Shown here piece by piece: positions 58,236-64,000 of a stretch of DNA of 64,000 nucleotides; within the stretch, counting starts at the first letter, position 1; each line of letters opens with the position of its first letter. Under the pieces are notes generated by a model, which was given only the letters and a program-made list of their open reading frames with translations, did no database searches and was not told the DNA's origin. The DNA comes from Edaphochlamys debaryana. Lineage: Eukaryota > Chlorophyta > Chlorophyceae > Chlamydomonadales. The position numbers were made by a program, and so were the translations under genes. Location of the stretch: positions 310,001 through 374,000 of the forward strand of contig JAEHOE010000006.1 in assembly GCA_016858145.1 (NCBI GenBank), written 5' to 3'.

Positions 58236-58560
58236 AGGGCCGTGAAACTGTGGGAGCTTAGGCGGGGATGCGCCGGTGAGAGAGTGCTGCAGGTTGTGCA
58301 ATGCACAACGCGCAATGCCGGCAACGCACGGGATGATCTGGGGCTGGCTGCAGGCAGGGGCCAGGCGAGGAAGACCTGGGAAGACGAAGGTGGGGGCTGC
58401 CACGATTGTATTTTACGACGGGGGCGGGCACAGGCCTGCTTGTACTGGCACTGCTTGGGCTGGCACAGGCGCCGCCCTCGGCCTTGGCGTGGGGCAGCCG
58501 GGGTGAGCCGAGCTGAAAAGGGGTACCACGCCGTAATGCTGCCCCTTCCCTCTCCTCGTC

Positions 58561-58565
58561 TGTAA
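58561..58565 (+). promoter_or_regulatory. Candidate polyadenylation signal for MSH1
   Basis: TGTAA about 326 nt after the MSH1 stop codon. Confidence 0.45.
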
Positions 58566-58643
58566 CACTGGGCTTGCGGCATAGCCCTGCCTCACTAGCG
58601 TTCCTGAGCCCCCACCATCCCAGCGCCAGGTGCCAAGCAAGGT

Positions 58644-58659
58644 GGTGTTGAGAAACACC
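58644..58659 (-). terminator. Histone mRNA 3' hairpin, H3
   Basis: Read on the minus strand this is GGTGTTTCTCAACACC, a six-base stem and four-base loop, 117 nt after the H3 stop. It is the replication-dependent histone processing signal known from animals and volvocine algae. Confidence 0.92.
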
Positions 58660-58775
58660 GGGTTGTGTTGGACGACGGGGAACGGGGTACACAGGGGAGG
58701 GGAGGGCTCGGGGTGGGGTGAGGAGCCACCGCCCCTCACCCTCCGCGACACCCCAGCTCCAGAGCTCCAGCACGC

Positions 58776-59790
<1,015 letters not shown>

Positions 59791-59900
59791 GCGCCTCGCC
59801 CTGCCGCGGGCGTGTCGATACCCCTCCCGTGCCCTCCCCTTCTCCCGGGGTGGCACGAGCAGGGGGTAACCTCATCATGCGAGCTGCAAGCAACAAACCC

Positions 59901-59916
59901 GGTGTTTCTCAACACC
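59901..59916 (+). terminator. Histone mRNA 3' hairpin, H4
   Basis: GGTGTTTCTCAACACC, preceded by AACAAACCC and followed by ACCC. Confidence 0.92.
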
Positions 59917-60755
59917 ACCCTTTCGCACCCCTTGGTCTATAATAACCCCTTGGCCTGTGTTCCCGGTGATCGAGCCCCCTGCACCTCTGTATGGCCCCCC
60001 ACGCAAAGCATCTTGTGGTCTGCAGCCATCATAGCACGGCGGAGGGGGAAGCCTGCTCGCCTTCATATCCATATGCTCCTGCTACTGCTGTCTTAGCGGT
60101 GTTCCGTTTGCAACAACCCATGCCGAGGGTTACTGGCCCATCAGGGTTCTGGAGTGGGGGCGAGTAGGAAGTCAAGATTGGGCATTCGGTGGAAGCAAGA
60201 TTGGGCATCCGGTGTACAGTCCACCCCTCTCACCCCTGTTTGCTCCCCTTCGTGACGTCCGCCCTGTGCCACCGTCTGTGACTTGGCAATTTGTACATCA
60301 TTCCGCACACTGCAGACATGCACCCACGCCACCCAGCCAAGGCTCCACGTCTCTTGTCAGGGAGGCAGGCCTGCAGGCCGGGGTTCCGCCGTGGGGAACC
60401 GTGAAGGACCCTGGCAGGAGGTGGACAAATGCTCACTTTGTCAAGGCCAGCGACGGCCAAGGTCAACTTGCCACGGTGCACAATACCCTGGAGGATGAAG
60501 GGACAAGGGGCGGGCAGGCGTGGTGGAGGGTGCAGGGTTGGGGTGTATCATCCAACATGCAGCATGGATGGGAAAACGCTGGGCTGGACGGGGGAGTGGG
60601 CTGACGCTGCAGAGGGTTTCAAAGAAAGATATGGGTTGTGGTGCGTTGCTGTTTCCTGGACATGTATAGGCGCCGTAAAGTGTGACACGGGGTAACACGG
60701 GAGCTCCACCAGCTTCTGCCTGGCACTCCGGGAGCACGGGTTAAGCAGCTGCAGG

Positions 60756-60807
60756 GGACTGCGGAGCCGCTGCCCAGGCCTCACCCAGTCGCTGTCCCTC
60801 TTGCGCT
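60756..60807 (-). repeat. 52-bp inverted repeat, left copy
   Basis: It is the exact reverse complement of 63298-63349. The two copies enclose the H2A/H2B pair and the LINE scrap. Confidence 0.85.
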
Positions 60808-61037
60808 TCCCCCGCGCTCGTCCTACCGGTGGCAGCAGCCACCCGCCTCCCACTCCTGACAACAGGTGGGGACTTGGATGCACGCTCCAGCCTTTAAATG
60901 CAACCTCATTGAACGCATGACACCCCCACACAAAGCCCAACCCTTCAAGCCTAGGCTGGCTCCCCCTGCGCTACTTGACGCCCTGCCTTGGCACCCTACC
61001 CCACCGCCCCCCCCCCCCCAGTCTCCCAAGGCATGGT

Positions 61038-61053
61038 GGTGTTGAGAAACACC
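61038..61053 (-). terminator. Histone mRNA 3' hairpin, H2A
   Basis: GGTGTTTCTCAACACC on the minus strand, about 41 nt after the H2A stop. Confidence 0.92.
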
Positions 61054-61093
61054 GAGTTTGTTGAGCACTGACAGTGCTCCCTTGGGCAGCCGC

Positions 61094-61492
61094 TTACACG
61101 GCGGCGGAGCCGTCCTCGGCCTTGCCGCCCTTGGACTTCTTGGGCAGCAGCACGGCGTGGATGTTGGGCAGCACACCACCCGAGGCGATGGTCACCTCGC
61201 CCAGCAGCTTGCCCAGCTCCTCGTCGTTGCGGATGGCCAGCTGGATGTGGCGGGGGACGATGCGGTTCTTCTTGTTGTCGCGGGCGGCGTTGCCGGCCAG
61301 CTCCAGCACCTCGGCGGTCAGGTACTCCAGCACGGCGGCCAGGTACACGGGGGCGCCAGCACCGATGCGCTCGGCGTACTTGCCCTTCTTCAGGTAGCGG
61401 GCAATGCGGCCCACGGGGAACTGCAGGCCCGCCTTGGAGCTGCGGCTCACGGCCTTCTTGCCGGCGGTCTTGCCCTTGCCACGGCCGGCCAT
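61094..61492 (-). CDS. H2A: Histone H2A
   Basis: Core nucleosome histone, 132 residues, no intron. It starts [20 protein letters not shown]. The fold contains [20 protein letters not shown] and the acidic-patch residues in [19 protein letters not shown]. The C-terminal tail is [13 protein letters not shown] and lacks the SQEF-type H2A.X ending, so it is canonical H2A. It is divergent from H2B across 284 bp. Confidence 0.98.
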   Translation of the reverse strand: MAGRGKGKTAGKKAVSRSSKAGLQFPVGRIARYLKKGKYAERIGAGAPVYLAAVLEYLTAEVLELAGNAARDNKKNRIVPRHIQLAIRNDEELGKLLGEVTIASGGVLPNIHAVLLPKKSKGGKAEDGSAAV

Positions 61493-61776
61493 GGTGTCGA
61501 TTGACGTGGAGAGTCGGGGTTTGGGGTTGAGGTAACAGGTGGCGTATGATGTGTTCAGAGCGTACTGAACATACTGTGACTGCTGGAGCGGTCTTGTAGC
61601 TCGAGCGTGGGGCGCGGTGACACGCTGCGGGCCGAGCGTACGGCGGGTGGTTGTGGCTCACCGACTCCACAACGGTCAGTCGCTAGCGCGCGAATAAGAG
61701 GCCTTCGCTCGCGCTTAGCTCCTTCACCGCATTCTACTCCCGCTCTCAAGCACCTCGCTTGCACTCAGTCGTCGCC
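61493..61776. promoter_or_regulatory. Shared divergent promoter of H2A and H2B
   Basis: 284 bp between the two ATGs. No strong TATA box. An AT-richer GCGCGCGAATAAGAGG near 61686-61701 could serve H2B. Confidence 0.65.
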
Positions 61777-62250
61777 ATGGCCCCCAAGAAGGACGAGAAG
61801 CCCGTTGCCGCTGAGGCTGCCGACGCCCCGAAGGCTGAGGCCAAGCCCAAGGCCGAGAAGAAGGCCAAGAAGGCGGCTGCTCCCAAGAAGGAGAAGAAGG
61901 CCAAGAAGGAGAAGCCCGCCGGCGAGGGTGCCGAGGGCGCTGAGAAGAAGAAGGGCAAGAAGAAGGCCAGCAAGGTGGAGACCTACAAGCTGTACATCTA
62001 CAAGGTGCTCAAGCAGGTGCACCCCGACACCGGCATCAGCTCCAAGGCTATGTCGATCATGAACAGCTTCATCAACGACATCTTTGAGAAGGTCGCCACC
62101 GAGGCCTCGAAACTGAGCCGCTACAACAAGAAGCCCACCGTCACCTCCCGCGAGATCCAGACGGCTGTGCGCCTGGTGCTGCCCGGCGAGCTGGCCAAGC
62201 ACGCCGTGTCGGAGGGCACCAAGGCCGTCACCAAGTTCACCTCGGGCTAA
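61777..62250 (+). CDS. H2B: Histone H2B
   Basis: Core nucleosome histone, 157 residues, no intron. The N-terminal tail is long, with Lys/Ala-rich repeats of plant and algal type ([20 protein letters not shown], then KKAKK motifs). The histone fold begins [20 protein letters not shown] and ends with [17 protein letters not shown], which contains the conserved ubiquitylation-site lysine region. The internal ATG at 61777 is preferred over one six codons upstream, because MAPKK is the conserved start. The 3' hairpin lies 72 nt downstream. Confidence 0.98.
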   Translation: MAPKKDEKPVAAEAADAPKAEAKPKAEKKAKKAAAPKKEKKAKKEKPAGEGAEGAEKKKGKKKASKVETYKLYIYKVLKQVHPDTGISSKAMSIMNSFINDIFEKVATEASKLSRYNKKPTVTSREIQTAVRLVLPGELAKHAVSEGTKAVTKFTSG

Positions 62251-62561
62251 GCGGGTTCGCCCCCTCTTGCGCCCACCCGCCGCGTGCGCCTTACAGCCAC
62301 GTCGGTGGGAAACAACAACCCGGTGTTTCTCAACACCACCCTCACACTGGATACGGGGAATGCGTGGGAATGGGGGGGTACAGGCACTGCTTGTTGCGCC
62401 TTGACTTATGCTACTGCCTGGGTTCCGCCCTTCACCGCCCCCGGCATCGTGCACCTGCCTTGCCTCATTCCTTCCGCCTGCCTCCCCGCATTGCCATCCT
62501 CGCCCGACACGTGGGCACACGCTGCTTTCATCCTAAGACCCGGCCGCCTGCATCCTTGAAG
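62251..62561. other. H2B 3' flank
   Basis: It contains the H2B hairpin and no supported gene. Confidence 0.5.
62322..62337 (+). terminator. Histone mRNA 3' hairpin, H2B
   Basis: GGTGTTTCTCAACACC, preceded by AACAACAACCC. Confidence 0.92.
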
Positions 62562-62890
62562 CTTGAAGCGCGCCTTGAGCTTGAAGCGCGCCTTCAGTGC
62601 TTTGCCGGGGTGGGGTCAGCCCCGTCAGATTGGGACACGGTGCCTGAGGACCACCCCTTTTTGGCCGTGACTGAGGAGGGAGATGTGCGTTACATGCCCC
62701 ACGTTGAGGTGATGGATGGTCTTCACTAGATCTCTTTTGGAGCCCGGGTAGGGGCCCTGCCGTTCAAGCTAGGGGGCGGCGTGCTGGCTTGCAAGGGGTA
62801 AGCCCGTGAGGTTGGCTGTCAAGCCACGGCGTTCAGCTGCCGTGTACCCCGCTGGGGTCCCTCATTGTAACCACCGAGGACTGCATCCCT
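62562..62890 (+). pseudogene. LINE ORF2 C-terminal fragment
   Basis: The frame ending at 62729 reads FAGVGSAPSDWDTVPEDHPF and onward to a stop. It parallels the LINE C-terminus at 23596-23731 (PSGWETTLADHPFLRVSDG). A further stretch, about 62838-62890, resembles 23250-23305 at the DNA level (shared TCATTGTAA and CGAGGACTGCA). No upstream reverse transcriptase is present, so this is a 5'-truncated or rearranged scrap. Confidence 0.55.
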
Positions 62891-63041
62891 CTTGCCGCTC
62901 CTGCCCGCTCGCGTCCTGTCCGCACATGCCGTCCGTACCCCAGCCTTGTCCCCAGGCTACTGCCCGCCACGCAGAGGTTGCTCGCGACGGCCCAAGGACT
63001 AGAAGCACCTTTCCGCGCTCACAGCCATCGAGCCTCGGCCC

Positions 63042-63952
63042 TCAGGACGCGTGCCGCCTCCGCAGCGCGAACAACCCCAACCCCACGGCCGCCACCGCCA
63101 CCACCGCCGCGGCACCCAGCGTGGTCGCCGTCGCCACTCCGCCGCCTCCCATCCCCATCCCCGCCAGCGAAGACCCTGCGCCTCCGCCGCTGCCGGCCCC
63201 GCTCCTGCCAGTGCCCAGCAGCCGCGCCGCCAGCGCTGCGCCCGCACGGTGCAGCAGCCCGGGCGGCCTTGGGAAGGGTGGAGGGGAGGGCGGGGGGAGC
63301 GCAAGAGGGACAGCGACTGGGTGAGGCCTGGGCAGCGGCTCCGCAGTCCCATGTTGCACAGTTCCCTCATTCCCATGTTCCTCAGCTCATGCTCCTGTAC
63401 TCTCACAGCATGTCCAGGACACTGAATCTTGTTCATAATACTCTGCTGTGTCAGCCCGTGCGCCCCCGTTCAGCCATGGTCATGGCTCCCAACCGGGTTG
63501 GATGATCCACCGCACTTGCGCCCTCCACTACGTCAGCCCCCCCGCCCCCTGCGTCCCCACCTGGGCAGCATGCTGATGGCCGAGTAGCGGGCGGTGGGGG
63601 GCGTGGGCAGCAGCCGCCGCACCGCCTCCCGCAGCGCGGCGGGGGAGCAGGCGGACAGCACCTGGCGGGGGGTGGGGAGCGGGGCGTTGGCAGGGGGCGC
63701 AGGCACGATGTGGGTCGGCCGCCCCCATCCGGCAGCTGTGTCTGTGTGTAGGGGAGTGCAGGTGCACGCGAAGGCAGCCCGGGGGCACCCCCTTGCGGTC
63801 GTCCGCAGGCGGCGCAGTGCCCCCTCCCCCCGAGTCCCCTCCCCCTCCCCACCTTCTCCCGCGCCTCCATGTTGCGGGCGTACACCGCCCCCAGGTCGCC
63901 CCCCAGCAGCTGGTAGGACTTGGACTGGTACCCCGTCACCACCACCTCGTGC
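63042..63952 (-). CDS. Unrecognised protein with C-terminal membrane anchor (partial, runs off the right edge)
   Basis: Three 3'-terminal exons were resolved on the minus strand: 63853-63952, 63561-63661 and 63042-63267, in consistent phase; upstream exons lie outside. The visible part reads HEVVVTGYQSKSYQLLGGDL, then VYARNMEAREK, VLSACSPAALREAVRRLLPT and ISMLPRPPGLLHRAGAALAA, a Gly/Ser-rich linker, and finally a hydrophobic Ala/Val/Gly-rich helix followed by LFALRRRHAS. That end looks like a tail anchor with a basic cap, suggesting membrane attachment with most of the protein on one side. Two of its introns end in AAG rather than CAG. I do not recognise the family and assign no function. Confidence 0.6.
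63298..63349 (+). repeat. 52-bp inverted repeat, right copy
   Basis: It is the exact reverse complement of 60756-60807, and lies just upstream of the last exon of the partial gene, within an intron of the minus-strand model. Confidence 0.85.
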
Positions 63953-64000
63953 CTTCGGGGAGGGAGCGGGGAGGGGGTTGGGGGGAAGGTTCGTGCGCAG

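Larger units (their letters stand above)
58236..58775. other. Convergent region between MSH1 and H3
   Basis: It contains the MSH1 3' UTR with a TGTAA at 58561-58565 and the H3 hairpin at 58644-58659. No gene is supported. Confidence 0.6.
59791..61093. other. Spacer between the H4 and H2A 3' ends
   Basis: About 1.3 kb with two histone hairpins at its ends (59901-59916 and 61038-61053) and no supported gene in between. It holds one arm of a 52-bp inverted repeat (60756-60807), and beside it a second copy of the 20-bp motif found in the H3/H4 promoter (60813-60832). Confidence 0.6.

Overview
The window looks like nuclear DNA of a volvocine green alga, Chlamydomonas or a close relative. The evidence is GC-rich sequence, genes cut into many short exons by GT-AG introns, TGTAA motifs downstream of several stop codons, a plastid-targeted elongation factor P, an MSH1-type organellar MutS, and replication-dependent histone genes in divergent pairs whose 3' ends carry the GGTGTTTCTCAACACC hairpin. 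Species-level assignment is inference. I built the exon models by hand from splice signals, reading-frame phase and family motifs. Every multi-exon model given here keeps phase across all its junctions.

Layout. Bases 1-8500 are mostly repeat-like or decayed: a fold-back element with arms of about 690-710 bp (697-3647), a degenerate Pro/Gly-rich reading frame (3981-5554), and one clear gene, an arylamine N-acetyltransferase on the minus strand (6113-7735). Bases 8545-23930 hold a nested structure. A decayed LINE 3' region is split by a 14.3-kb, almost identical tandem array of the form LTR-internal-LTR-internal-LTR. Each internal part encodes only a Gag-like protein, with no polymerase visible.

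From 24.7 kb on, the window is gene-dense: a 28-exon PH-RCC1-BRX protein (minus), diverging from plastid EF-P (plus); a small divergent CRAL-TRIO protein (minus); two head-to-tail cation/proton exchangers (minus) that are clear duplicates; a 24-exon MSH1 homologue with MutS and GIY-YIG domains (plus); and H3/H4 and H2A/H2B as two divergent pairs. The right edge cuts an unrecognised gene that ends in a membrane anchor. A second LINE scrap and a 52-bp inverted repeat surround the H2A/H2B pair.

The genes are not an operon and no shared pathway is evident, apart from the histones. The most unusual signals are the Gag-only tandem array with its odd 3' boundary, the fold-back element, the FYVE-less PH-RCC1-BRX protein, and three GC-AG introns with almost the same donor. 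I found nothing that I can defend as a wholly new biological system.
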